A DNA stretch of 64,000 nt from Nigrospora sphaerica (GCA_018287875.1 JAGVVL010000017.1:3534001-3598000); one strand, 5' to 3'. Shown: positions 43,711 to 56,019, counted from the stretch's first letter. Made by a program: numbers and translations. Notes: generated by a model not told the origin, from the letters alone.

Positions 43711-46700
43711 AATAGCAAGCTCTGAATACCTAGTCAGTAGGTTAAAGGTTCTTAAAAGCGTTTTATAAATTAGGGACCTCGGTTAAAGATTACATTTCTT
43801 AGTAGACTATGTAGTTTCTAAACTTTATTTAAGTATAGGCACGCGAACTTATTCGTGCTATAGGTTTCTCGGTAGGCGATGAAGTATTTTATCTTTGTTA
43901 AGTGGTAGACTATAACTAAGATAGCGTTGTAGCTGTCACTTTTTAGTAGGTGTACGACGAAGTCCATCGAAATATCCTGCTATACTCGTTTAAGTACGGG
44001 TAGTAGGCGGAGCATCCCTTGCTTAGCTTCGCAGGAAAAAGTGGTCTAATAATAAGTGTAATAGTTATTAGTCTATTACTCTATAAAAGCGTATATCCGT
44101 AGCTAATAGTAGTCTCGGGATAGGGTTTTGTATATGCGGGCTCTCTTTAAGTGTCCAGCTATAGCAGTGTTATAGTACAAATAAGTTAGTTCAGCACAGA
44201 GTTTAGGTAAGTCAGGGATATAAAAGCAATCGCGGTAATACAGTATGCTAGCTCGTCCCTCGCACTAGGTAAGGGAGATTAAGGGGTGGCGGGGTTTTCT
44301 AATACGTAATGCCTTTAAGATAGAGTGAATAGTTTCGTCCGATTTGTATCCTCGGGTTATAAGGTTCTAAATAGCTGGCGGCTGTAGTGGGGCGTGGCGT
44401 TCTTATTATAGAGATAGTGTAATAGCAGGCTAGGGGTCTAAGTCGACAGCACTTAGTTTTAAGAGATAGCTAAGAGCGGATTGCGATCTAGTTATAGTGT
44501 TAACTCGGGTTACGCTTTCTTTAAAGCGGACTAATTTCCTTTATAATTCGAAGTTCTTTTTCTTTAAGACGACTTTACTTTAATATAGCAGTTGTTTATC
44601 CTCCTTTTTAAGTAAGTCCTCTAACCTCCTAGTTAAGGCATCGAGCTTTATTCCTTGCTTTCTAAGTCAGAATATAATCTTAAAGTTAACTCGGGATAAG
44701 AATTGAAATTATCTTACTTATCGGTAATTTAGCGACTTTGTTATTATAAAGTATTCCAGGTTTCAGTAGTTGGTAATAACCTTAATCGGTAATAACGCGC
44801 CTTCTAATTTAGGACGCCATTTTTTAAAGCAACGAATAATAACTAGAAGTTCCTTATTGTAGATCTTGTAGTTACACTTTATTAAAGAGTGCTTTTTTAA
44901 GAAGAAGGTAACTAGGTATAAAATTCCGTTGTCTCTATACTGTGACAGCACATTAGTAGAGACATAATTAAAGGTATCGGTCTTTAAAATCACTTCTTTC
45001 TCTTAGTCGAAGGGAGCTAAGATCGGGGCCGATATAAATGCGTCCTTTAATGTAACGAATATATTCTTATATTCTTCTATTTAAGCGAATTCAACCTTTT
45101 TCCTTATAAGGTTAATTAATAGGGTAACAATCTTTAAAAAGTCCTTGATAAACCGGTAGTAGAAGTTCTTAAAGCCGATAAACGCTTATATATTAGTTAA
45201 GTAAAATAGAGTAGCCTAATTCTTAGTTATCTTAATCTTAGCGGGGCTTATATATAGGTTATCGTAGTTAACAGTTATCTTTAAAAATATGGTCTCAGTT
45301 TTAAAGAATTCGCACTTCGATATTTTCGCAAATAAACCAGCTTCTCTTAATACTTAAAGCACCTTCTATAAGTGTTCGATATACTCCTCGCAGGTCCGGC
45401 TGTAAATTAGGATGTTATCTAAATATATAGTGTAGCAGATCTTTAAGTGGTGTTGTAAGGTATTGTTAATAAACCTTTAAGATATAGTAGGGGCTCCAAT
45501 TAATTTAAAAGGTATAATTAATAACTCGAATAAGCTAAAACGGGTACAGAATATAGTCAGGTATTCTTATCCCTCTTTAACCCTAATCTCGTTGAATACT
45601 ATAGTAATATCGACTTTAAAGAAATACTTTATTCCCTTTAAGTTATTTAAGGTCTTCTTAACTAAGGGCAGCAGGTAACGGTCCTTAATAATGATATTGT
45701 TTAAGGCGCGGTAGTCAACATAGAAACGGAGTCCTTCTTTAAACTTCTTAACGAATAGGATAGGCGACGTAGCTAAAGATAAGCTAGGTTAGATAAACCC
45801 CTTTTCAAGATTCTTTTATAGCCACTTTTTTAATACAGCCAGTTCTTCGCAGGATATAGTGTATAGGGGCCTAAAGGAGGGCATTTTTCCTTCTATTAGT
45901 CAAATCTCGTGATTGTGATCTCTATACAGCGGCAGTTTCTTTACTTCTTTTAGTAAGAACATATCTTCGAATTCTCGTAGTTCTAGCCGGAGTTGCTTAA
46001 AAATAGGCGGATCAGCCTTCTAAGATAGGTGCTTGTCGATCTTTTCGACAGTAATAGAAATTATAGCGTATTCTTTCCTTAAATATACTAAATAAACGCA
46101 AGTAATAATCGGGGCGACGTTTTATCGGGATAAGGCCTTTGGATAGTTCGGTAGGTTCTCTAAACGGGCTCGTGTAAGGACGTTATATATAGCGACGACC
46201 TTTATAGGTCTCTTTAGTATATTGCAGTTTTAATAATAAAATTCGCTATTGAATATAAATATATGACTTACGAAACCTATATATAAGGCGTGTATCTTAA
46301 GCCACGTGATTCTAAGGATAATAAGGAATTAAGGTAGCTAGGTTATAAAAAAGGTAGTTGTTTCTTATAATGATTGTTTATCTGTATCGAATATTTGATA
46401 AAGTGGGTAACTTTTCCACTCTCGCTTAGGCGACTGTCGATCACCTCAATCTCGAACAGTCTCTATAAGGGTTATATTGGCACCTTATGGGCTTTAGCTT
46501 AGCTGCGGTTAATAAATGCTTTAATAGCGGCTCTAAATTTAGTTAAAGCGTAAGTCGGTAAGGCGCAGTCATTGGAAATTAAGGTAGCAAGTAAAACTAT
46601 AAGCTTTCTATATATATCTTCCTCTTCGTAAATAGACAGGCTATAGATAGAATAGGCAGATATTGGTAAGGGCAACGGAGTTAGGGCGACGGGATTAGGA

Positions 46701-48084
46701 GCCTATAAGCGACTTAATATAGGCTCACGCTATTTAATAACTAGGGACTCTTAATACGAGGATTTTAGAATCGGTTAAGAGGCGCGGCTGTAGTAAAGAT
46801 AGGCTAGGGAGACCGAATAAGCGTGGGTTATTAACGAGTGGGTAAGGTCGTGGGTATAGTAAGGGGCGGGCTTCCTCGGGGGCTTGGCGTATAGGCCTGG
46901 CGGAACTAGACAGGTCGGAGGTTAGGTTCGGGGTATTAGGCGACTATGTGGCCTTTATAGCCGTACCGAAAACATTCTCCTTTTTCTCTTTTACTAAATA
47001 GAGAGCAGCGGCGGCTATGCTAGTAACTTAAGTCTATAGGATTACTAGTATCGGTCTTAGCAGTAGGCAGGCGGGGTTCGTTTTAAGGAGGCACGTTATA
47101 ACTAGCAGGGATAGTGGTGCTGTTAATCTTAATTGTTTCTTTATAACTGTTAACTTAACGCTAGTGTTAGCGAAACTGGTTATCGAGAGTTTGAAAATAA
47201 CAAGTAAACGCGCAATATTCTCTCGTGGGGGCAGGGTTATATAGCAGTATATCCTGGATCTCTCGGGATATACCTTAAGATAGTAAAGGGGGCAAGGCAG
47301 CTTTAAGGACCTCGCTTTTTAACGCGAGCCTCTTAAACTCTATAAAGAAAACGCTAAAGTCGAGGCTCCGTTATTTTAAATTGTATAGTTTATTCTTAGC
47401 ATTTTACTTTTAGTCCGGGTCTTTAAAGGCTTCTTTTAAGTATTATAGTATATTAGTATAGTTTATAAATTACGGGATTCTATAGTAGATACAAGGTAGG
47501 ATTAAGTTATAAGCCTTTCCGGATAAACAGTTAGCGATATAATTTAAGCAGGAAATAGCAGATAAGAACCGATCAGCGTTAAAGATTATCTTCGAATAGA
47601 CTTGTTAAACAAACCTCCGAAGGTCGCTCTAAGTTTTATTAAACTCCTTTAAATTAGGGATCTTCTCACTAAGAGAGGTGGGTTCGGAATATAAGGCAGG
47701 AGTAGATATAAGTATTTGCGGAGCATAATTTACCAGCACTTCAATAGCAGGTTTAAAACGGGGTGATTGTTTAGTTGGGGGTGTCTGTATAGTAGGGAGG
47801 GCGGCTTAAAGGAGGCGTTCGTTCTCGACGCGGAGGTCGACGATGATCTTTTAGTCCTTACCTGAGCGGCCCTCTTAGTAGCAGACTATCCTTTCTCTTT
47901 CTGTAAGGGCGATTCGGACGGAGGCAAGGGAGGAGTCCCTTTCAGCTAAAGAGGTTTCCAGGTTCGAGATGTATCCGTGTAGCGTGCGCAGGTACAGTAG
48001 CCATCTAGACGTATCGTCCTGGACGCTCGCGAGCAGTTCTCCGGGATCTTCGGTATCGGTAGGTACGGTAGGTCGGTTTAACAT
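43711..48084 (-). pseudogene. Gypsy gag-pol remnant, N-terminal to mid-integrase
   Basis: Gag ATG at 48084 (MLNRPTVPTDTEDPGELLAS). A zinc knuckle at 46933-46974 reads CFRYGYKGHIVA*Y, two Cys having become Tyr. RT from ~45950 to 45350 ([24 protein letters not shown] with the second Asp of YLDD mutated). RNase H at 44993-44763 ([31 protein letters not shown]). Integrase from ~44400 to the breakpoint at 43711. Stops throughout. Confidence 0.85.
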
Positions 48085-48122
48085 TTCGTAAGCAGTGTCA
48101 AGCTTAGGAAGAAGCTACGTAA

Positions 48123-48411
48123 TGTTAAGGAGTAGGTAGGCAGGCGGATAGTAAAGTCGATTCAGGTTCTATACTACAGGTCCCGGTTCCTATTCTGTCG
48201 GTATAAGTCAGGCTTAATAGATAGGACGTAACTTGAAGAGCTACAAGTAAAGTCTCCTTGGTTGCAGACTTCTTATCTAAATCCCTAACGGAGGTCTGCA
48301 CCGAGCGGTCTTAACAGAACTCCCTTACGGAACGACTAATCCGTAGCTAGTTTAAGATGTCTTAGAGGCTGCCCTGTGCCGGTACGGCCTGTCACGGTCC
48401 ACCCCGTGACA
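48123..48411 (-). repeat. Gypsy 5' LTR (289 bp)
   Basis: On the minus strand TGTCACGGGG...CTCCTTAACA. Same length as the 3' LTR at 62812-63100. The first 22 bases form an inverted repeat, TGTCACGG-N6-CCGTGACA. Confidence 0.9.
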
Positions 48412-48416
48412 ACCTC

Positions 48417-48893
48417 GCTAAGCGTGCCTCTTTTAACAAGCGAAGAGCCCTTTTATATCTCCGCTTATAGCCTGTCTCTCCCCCTTACTCCTTGTGTGTG
48501 CTTATCTTATTCAGTCCTAAGGGCGTATACTAAGGGCATAACCACCTTTAAGTTTAACTGTTCGTCGCTTCGATTTAGTGTAGCTAGCTGTCGCCGGTCG
48601 CGATAGCACTACACCTACTCCCAGATAAGCGGGCTGAACTCGAAGTATCTTGTACTCTCGACAAACTTCTAAACCTTTACGGGGTTCCGTATTAACTATT
48701 CTTAGTGTACTATTTAGTCTACTAAGCCGGTCAGCTTAAGCTAATAGAACCTTATCGGCTAGCTGTCCTCCCATTACTCTATGCCGTTTAGTCGTGCCTT
48801 TAACTTCGGTGGCCGTGGCTACTTATCTTTCGTCTCCCTCGAGTGCTAGCAGTGTATAAGGTGTACTAATCCTATCTCGCGGTGGCCGTGGGC
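48417..48893. other. Decayed DNA between gypsy and composite C
   Basis: Pyrimidine-rich with scattered transitions; no gene recognised. The last bases are the left target duplication region of composite C. Confidence 0.4.
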
Positions 48894-49100
48894 TAAGGTT
48901 ATGTATTATTATTATTATTATTATTATTCTTACACCTAGCGACCTATTTAGGCCATGAGGACCCCCTGCGCATCTTAGCCTAGGAAAACCGTTCCGGGCA
49001 ACCGTCCGGCCGGGTGAAAAACCTAGGTTCCGCTGCGTCGTACCGCTTCTATCTACTCTTTGACCTGCTATACCGAGATCGGGCTCAGCGCGCCCGCTTC

Positions 49101-52100
49101 CTAGCTAATAAGTTGATTCGCTAGCTGGAACATGTCCAGCCTTCCGGAGCGGAGTAGCCATCTCGCGATAATTCCTGCTTTTCCTGGGGTGTCGAGCATC
49201 CTGTCTGTGTCTATCGGTCCTCCTAGAGCTTGGACGAGATGCTCTCGTCTTTCTCTTTCCCGTGGGCAGAAAACGAGGATATGCCGGACGGTCTCCCTGC
49301 CCTGACCGCAGACGCACCAGGGGCTGTCGAAGCCTGGGACCCTGCGTTTAAAGAGGAAGTCTCGCAGCCCAATCTTGCCAGTCCTCGCTTGAACGAGGAT
49401 GGGGCTCTCGGCCTTATGGAGTCCCTTATGGATCTTGAGGACGTGCTTGTCTGGCGGCATCTTAGTTGCTGCCGGGGTTCGTGCTGTTCGATTTTGCTGC
49501 GCTTGTTGCCATCTTTGAAGCCAGTCTCTCTCCTCAGCCTTATGTGCTGAGTCTCCAGCTAGCCATTCGTCTAGCCACCTCTTACGATCGGGAGCGTCGG
49601 GGCCTTTTAATCTGCGCCGGCGAGTCGGTCTTGTTAGGATCCATCTAGCTGCGCTATCGCACCTTGCTTGGATGAGTGATGCGATACGCGGCTGTTGGAG
49701 CCTCTCTTCCGATGCCGCCACCCTTCTGTTGAGCCACGTGTTTAAGGGGGACACGTAAGCTTCCGTTTCTAGTACTGCGTTAGCCGTGGCTTTGAAAGCT
49801 CCTGTGACCTTTCGGAGGCACTCTATCTGGACGTCGTTAAGTGCCTTAGCTTTATTTTTCGAGATCTGGCGGTGCCACTCTGAAGCTCCATAGCCTATCG
49901 CAGACCGTACGACGGCTGTATAGACTTAGCGGGCTCGCTGGAGAGACGCGCCCCATGTCGAGCCGGCTATCCGGTCTAGAGCATAGACCTGCGTCGCCAT
50001 CTTCTTCGATATCGACTGGATGTGGACGTCCCAGAGGAGACGTCTATCCACGTGGACCCCGAGGACGCGGCAGGAGTCTTCTGGTTCGATTTGGTGGCCT
50101 TCTAAGGCTATTTTCGTGTCCGGACCCTTCCGTCTTCGAGAGAAGTGGACTAGGTGATATTTCTGGACTGCGAAGGTCATGCCGTGGCTGACTGCCTATT
50201 CCTTACAGATCCTGTGAGCGGCTTCCAGCCGCTCGCAGGTCTGCTCGGGGTCTAAACCGAAGCCCACGAGGTTCGTGTCGTCTGCGAAGGCTATAGTAGC
50301 TATCCCTGGTACAGCGCGGAGAGCCTTATATAGACCGGCTGTATAGAGGCAGAAGAGGATAGGCGATAGGGGTGAGCCCTGCGGGACGCCTGCCGGGACT
50401 GGGATCTCGTCCGATTCCTGGCCGTCGAAGAGCAGTGTGGTGGATCGGTTAGAAAGGAAGCTGCGTATCCAGTTAATGGTCCATATAGGTACTCGGAGCG
50501 CTCGTAGGTTGCCGAGGAGTCTATCGTGGTCAACGGAGTCGAAAGCACCCGAGATATCTAGCGATAGGAGAGTCGCAGCGCCTCTATGCTTCCAGGCTGT
50601 GCGGACTAGGTCCGTTAGCAACCGTAAGGCTGTTTCCGTGGAGCGGCCTTTCCGGTTGCCCATCTGTTCGTCCGGGAGCAGTCCGTTCTCTTCGGCAAAG
50701 CTAGCTAGCCGTTGCGCTAGTAGGCTCTCGATCGCTTTCCCTATAGTGTTGAGCAGCGCGATAGGTCTCCATCCGCCGGCTTGGTGGTACTCGTTTGGCT
50801 GCTTTCCTGGCTTCCGGAGGATAACGGTGACTGCTTTACGGAACGCTCTTGGATAGTATCCTATATGCCAGCATGCTTCCGTTAGGGAGGCTAAGGCCTG
50901 GAAGAGGGGCTTTCCTAGGCGTTTAAGAAATCCGTTCGGAAGCTGGTCTGGTCCAGGTGCCTTCCACTGGCCTACCTTAGTAAGGACGTCTTGGACGTGT
51001 TCTGCTGTCACCTTGCCGTCTATATCGAGAGGCGCTGCGAGCCGGTTCGTTGTTCGGAAGCCGGTGTACGTAGCCTTAGGGAGGGGATAGAACCTCTCTC
51101 GGAAGGCCTCTGTTTTCTCCTTATGGGTCGTTGCTTCGCCTCGCGGTGTGTAGAGCGTAGGGACGGCTGGAGGTAGCGGTGGCGCGGCTCCTTTGGTTCT
51201 GGCCTATCTCGTGATGTTCCAGACGCCAGCTGGCTGGCTAGAGGCCTCGTGAAGCATGCCTCTCCAGGTCGCTGTCTTTGCGGTGCGGATCGTTTTCTTT
51301 TTCGTAAGGGATGCTTGCCGAAGGGCTCGCCAGGCTGCGTCTGTCCTGTCGGATAGCCATGCTCGCTGGGCTCGTCTCTCCTCCTCTATAGCTCTTTTTA
51401 TATCGTGGTTCCACCAGGCCTTGCCTCTCCCCTTAGAGTGGCGGAGGGGGGCAACTAGGTCGGCTATCCGTGTTAGCTCCTTAGTTAACGTCTCGGTGTA
51501 GCTATCGATTTCTTCTGGTGTCTCGAGTTGCCCTGGCTGTGGTAGGTATGCCGCCTCTGCCTTCGCCTGGTCGTAGTCAGCTGTTTTCCAGTTGCGTCGT
51601 AGCCTGTCTTGGCGGTCTATACGGGGTCCAGCCACGCGTATCACCTGAGGGAGGTGATCGGATCCTGCGTATGGTGCGTATCCGTTATAGGCGACCCGGA
51701 GATCGTCTGTGGCCCAGGCTAGGTCGATCGTAGAGTCTGCGCATCCTTTTCGTGTCCATGTCGGTGTTCCAGGGGGTGTGATCAGCTGGAGTCTCCAGGA
51801 TTCTGCTAGCTGGAGCAGCTTATCAGCTGCCCTATGGGGTCGGACGTTGTATCCTCCCTAGACGGGGTGGTGGACGTTGAAGTCTCCCACAAGGACTGTT
51901 CGTCTTAGCTGGGGTTCGTTATGGAGGGCTTCGATAGCGGGTAGGTCCGATCTGCTGGTGGACCCAGGGGGAGGCGAGTATATGCAGATAACCGTTATGG
52001 GACCGTCTGGTAGTTGGATTGTAATACGACACCTATCTGGCTGCGCCTCGTATGTCCACTGCGCTGGGGTGTACTTCTTGTTAATATAGATGCATGCCCT

Positions 52101-52289
52101 ACCTCCCTCAGTTGCGTAGAGTAGGTAGTATAGAGAGGATCTCGGGCAGTAGGTGGTCGGCATATTTAGGTTTCGCCAGGGCTCTTAGATAGCTAGGACG
52201 TCGTACTCTTCGGAGATGGCATCGACTACCGGGATCTGTGCTTTCTTGCTTTTCTGCGTGTTCTAGTGTAGGATCCTTAGCGCTGTCAT
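49101..52289 (-). pseudogene. LINE C ORF2 (endonuclease-RT-CCHC)
   Basis: All open pieces share one frame (52163-51858, 51644-51204, 51011-50196, 50180-49926, 49754-49101), from ATG 52289 (MTALRILH) to the stop at 49101, broken only by stops (no indel). Endonuclease: ICIYSPPPGSTS, GDFNVHHPV. RT: GNRKGRSTETALRLL, LDISGAFDSVDH, AGVPQGSPLSP, FADDTN. C-terminal zinc motif CVCGQGRETVRHILVFC. Stops include TAG at the position of Trp in RILHW, and TAG/TAA at Trp/Gln codons elsewhere. The ATG overlaps the ORF1 stop as ATGA. Confidence 0.88.
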
Positions 52290-53449
52290 GGTCGAGCGTG
52301 GATGCTGTTTAGTGTTGGCTCCGGTGTTTCGATGTCCATGTCGTCTATCTCTTCGTGGGTTCTGCTACGGGCTCTGCCAGTGCTTCTAGTACGGTAGCTG
52401 GTTGCTCGACGCTTCCGCGGCTGTACTGTCTGCCAATTTTCAGCTGTTGGCTTAGGGTGTTCTTGCGAGGGCAGTGCGAATCCCTTCGGTCTCGTAACAT
52501 AAGCAGCCTTGGCGATCTGGACCTGCTCTTAGCGGACTGGACACTCCTTAGACCACGCGGTGTGTGGTCCTCGGCATGCTGGACAGCAATATCGGCTCTG
52601 ATTCTCCGTTTCCGGGCATTCTTTTTCCTCGTGCTTAGTCGAGGAGCAGAGCCCGCATCGTCGTGCATGGCGGCAGACTCGGGCAATGTGTCCATATCGA
52701 TAGCAGCGGTAACACTGCTTAAGCTGCGCTCCTTCAGCGAAAGGCTCGTATGGATAATAGCCATACTGCCAGATGAGGCCGTCTCGGCATAGTTGTTCTG
52801 CTTGTTGGACCATGGCGACTGCGATATATAGAGTTGTGACCTTTTTAGACGACGTCTTGGCGTTGCGAGGGAGCTTCGCTTCTAGGACATCGATGGGGCC
52901 GCCAGGCTGGTTTCGGAGTTGGGCTTCTAGCTGCCCATGGCTCACCTCTATGGCTTCCTTGTTGATACCGTGGGCCACCACTAGGATCTTTCTCTTCTGG
53001 ATGGAGGCATTCTCTCCGAAGGCCTCGGCAGTCCAGTCTAGGTCGGCTTCTAGGGCTTGTTTTTCCGCCGCTGTCTTGCATGTGATGGCGTAGTCTCCGC
53101 TAGGGAGCTTACGTGCTGCTACTGCTGCCTCTCTCCCTGCAGCGGCGTTGACCTTGCGAACGATCTCTGCGTAGGTGCGTCCTTCTGTCTCTGTGGCCTT
53201 AATGGTGATCTCTCGTTCCTGACGGGGAGGAAGCGCCTTAGCTATCTGAGGGGCTCTAGGTAAGGGAGCGGCGGTTATAGCGGTGGTAGCAGCAGCGTAT
53301 GTCTTAGGGCCTCCTATTCCCCGGGTCAAGTTCTCTGCGCTTTCTATAGAAAGGGGGGGAATAGAAGGTTTGCACCTTAAGCAGCCCGCAAGGGCATATC
53401 CCTCTCTAGGACCACCGACATGCGCATCCGTCCTCTCGAGCCATAGCAC
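52286..53449 (-). pseudogene. LINE C ORF1 fused to an ORF of module X
   Basis: The frame opens in X at ATG 53449 (MLWLERTDAHVGG), passes the X/LINE joint near 53307 (GIGGP / KTYAAATT) and continues into ORF1: EREITIKATETEGRTYAEIV, then three zinc knuckles CYRCYRYGHIARVC, CGLCSSTKHEEKEC and CPACRGPHTAWSKEC. One TAA near 52529 interrupts; the same frame then reads to a TGA (52288-52286) overlapping the ORF2 start. ORF1 binds the element RNA (family knowledge). The natural LINE N-terminus seen in copy A (19787) is absent. Confidence 0.85.
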
Positions 53450-54438
53450 GACCTCCTCGACCTGCAGCCTCCCAGGATAGCACCTACGCTAGCGACACTC
53501 CGACAGAGAAGATGCCCTTTGGCACACTCGAAGGCAGTCAGTCTTATCCTTGTCTCCAGGTCCCTGGGCTGGCCCAATCCAGCTGTTCATCCCCTTCCAT
53601 GGCAAGTCCTCGAACCGGTTCCATCTCTAATCGACCCTAGTGCGAGTAGGGGACGTAGGGGCTACCCTGTTCTTCTGCCGGTCCCGCGGTCGTCGTGCTA
53701 TGCTACGGCCCACCAGTGTCCTAGGGTGGCAAGCCCTAGACCGGCTTCCCGTTGCTCGCCGCCATCTCTGCCGGCGAGCCGACTATATCTTACTGTAAGC
53801 CTTCGGTAAGGGGTACCACCACGCCGGCATAGTACCCCGTAAGGCCTCGACTAACCTGCCCTGATCCACTATATGTTCGTCTCCGGAGCAGTGCGCTGTC
53901 ACTTTAAAAGGCGACACAGGCGGCCAGCTATAGCCACTATTGCCTTAACGACTCCGTCCCTATATTCTTAACAACTTCTATTACTTTGTACGCACGTCCA
54001 CTTAGGTATTCGTTCGATACCCTCGCGGCTGTTCGCTACAAGCTATCTTAGAGCTCGGCAGGGCCGAGGGTGTCCTATCGTTGCTTCGAGAACCGAGTCG
54101 ACGTCGGATGGTTTTTCTACCCAAATCCCTCTATAGAGACGAGGGCCTTCGCTGCGTGGCCGATTTGTCGTCGATTCGGCGTCGCGTGGTGTCGATTTTC
54201 GAGGCTGCTTGCTACGTTTGGCGGGGGCGAAAAGTTTTCGGTTGTGCGACGCCCGAAAATCCCGCATCACAGATCGTATCAGCAAAACTCCAGAGCAGCG
54301 ACATAGCGACGCAGCAATAGCGCCTCGCTGCACTTTCGTGCAGAATGCGTCTCTACATCGGCTCTTCCTCAGTCAATTGACCCAGGAGGATTTCCAGCCG
54401 GCGCCGCGGGGAGGCTGTAGAGTCCGACTTCGCCAGCC
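53308..54438 (-). repeat. Module X, copy C (5' part of composite element C)
   Basis: 1131 bp, the same length as copy B. Starts (LINE side) GGCCTCCTATTCCCCGGGTC and ends GCCAGCC at the target duplication. No recognised domain. Confidence 0.88.
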
Positions 54439-54450
54439 TAAGGTTATGTA

Positions 54451-54619
54451 AGCGCAGTATACCTCGGTAACTTAGTAGCTAAAGCGGTTATAATATTAAA
54501 TATAGTTTCTATATGCTATAAATATATTAAGGTATTAGCTAAGTATTTTTCTTAAGAGTTTTAATATCGGGGGGCATTTACTTAATTAGTAGCTAAGGCT
54601 TACGATTTTTAAGCTTAAG
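54451..54619. other. AT-rich flank of composite C
   Basis: No gene; likely the decayed 3' end of the LINE remnant to its right. Confidence 0.4.
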
Positions 54620-55540
54620 GAAACATTAATAGTTAAGGCCGTCTACTATTATATAGCTGCTTCTTAAAGCTTTATCTGAGAGATGCTCTTTAAACCTGCA
54701 GCCGTTCGTACTTTATACTTATTTAGTAGTCCTTTTACCGCTCTCTAGTTGACTAAGGTGTCGGCTGCTTTATTTCCTGCGATACCCCTGTGTCTAAGGC
54801 TCTATCGGAGCGAAATTTCGTACGTTTCTATAAGCTAGTAGATTTAAATAAACGTGGCTTATGACGTTATCGGGGCGTCCTTTTAGGCGCTCTATATCGC
54901 CGCCGTGTTATCCGTATAAAGCGTGATCGAGGCTTTTAAGTATAGCTCCACTGCCTTCTGTAAGCCCTGTAGCACACTTAAGGCCTCCGTGTCAAACACG
55001 ACGCCGTGGGGGTTCATAGACGCCTTCCTTTCCGCTGTCTTTTCCTGTCCCTCGTAGATAACAAAGCCGTAGCTTAGGCCTTCTTTCGACTAGGACCCGT
55101 CTAAAAAGACGGCGATATCCTATACTAGGCGGTTAGCAAACTAGATCTTGAACTATTTCGCCACCTCTTCTTTAAGTACACCGTCCGTTGGCGATGCCCT
55201 TAATCCTATTCTATACCTTAGCACGTATAGAACCGTCCTTAGTATTAGCAGGAGGAGCCATACTGCTAAGTGGATGTTAGTAAGGTCCTTCGGCTTCCTG
55301 TTAGCCCCCTTTCCGAATCTGCGGGCGGAGATGTCTACTCGCATAGCTAAAGGATGACCTTTATATATCGTCCGGATTCTATACGTAAACCGGTGGCGGG
55401 CCTCTTCGAGGGCAAGTGTTGCTATTAGTAGTCCGCTGATCCCGTATAGGGTATTTGTTAAGACTGTCCTCCACACTGGGAGTACTCCTCGGATTGCTAT
55501 ATTAAGCACTCTTTAAATGCTCTGCCTGTGGGTTCCCTAC
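54620..55540 (-). pseudogene. Second LINE family: RNase H domain and upstream linker
   Basis: A 118-codon open stretch (55509-55153) reads NIAIRGVLPVWRT and LEEARHRFTYRIRTI, typical of the region between RT and RNase H. It is followed by an RNase H domain with DIAVFLDGS, FDTEALSVLQGL, LYTDNTAAI and GIAGNKAADTL, i.e. all four acidic positions. The main LINE of this window shows no RNase H, so this is a different family. Several TAG/TAA codons. Confidence 0.8.
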
Positions 55541-55729
55541 TTTATATTAACTTCCTTCGGGCGGTTCTTTAACGTTCTTAATAATACTTTCTCCCCTTTA
55601 TTCCACGTTTCGTGTTTATAAAGAGCTACTAATAAGATCACCGTTTTAACAACTTTTTATAGCCCGTCGGCTGATGGGCCCCTTATAACGCTTACTATAC
55701 TATGCACGTGGATCGTGAAATCCTAAGTT
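55541..55729. other. Decayed LINE/LTR border
   Basis: Contains QWRTKEE-like remnants too mutated to assign. Confidence 0.3.
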
Positions 55730-56019
55730 GCGATCCTATGATCCAGTGGATCCCTTGGATCGTTGGATCGTGAATTCTTAATCCACGATCCTATGATCCA
55801 TCAGGTGACCTCTTCCTAAAGGGGAAGTTTTCCTTTGTCTGGGAACACTTCCTTGCCTAGGCGATCTTGCCTTCGGGGGAATGTTTCCCTTCCTTGGGGA
55901 GGTGCCTTTCCAATTGTTCCCTTTGTGTCGACTGTTGCTTCCGTGGCTAGTGAGGTCCTTAGGTGGCTATTGTAGTGCTCAAGCCACCTTTCTTGGCCTG
56001 TTTTCTTGGGGCCGGAACA
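55730..56019 (-). repeat. LTR fragment, TGTTACRACC family
   Basis: Minus-strand start TGTTCCGGCCCCAAGAAAAC at 56019, with CCAAGAAAGGTGGCT in common with the other copies. Contains a series of GGATC-type repeats near 55708-55800. Confidence 0.6.

Larger units (their letters stand above)
43711..48411 (-). mobile_element. Chromodomain Ty3/gypsy element, 5' part (LTR, gag, PR-RT-RH, start of integrase)
   Basis: The 5' LTR is 48123-48411 and the element reads leftward. It ends at the inversion breakpoint inside integrase; the missing 3' part is 61937-63100. Outside the 5' LTR, 48412-48416 reads ACCTC on +, i.e. GAGGT in element direction, matching GAGGT after the 3' LTR. Heavily RIP-mutated. Confidence 0.9.
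48906..54438 (-). mobile_element. Composite element C: module X + LINE truncated in ORF1
   Basis: The 3' tail (TTA)n starts at 48906. LINE runs to ~53307 inside ORF1, then module X (53308-54438). It is bounded by a perfect 12-bp duplication taaggttatgta at 48894-48905 and 54439-54450. Compared with composite B it keeps ~1.24 kb more LINE, yet X is joined at the same X position. Confidence 0.93.
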
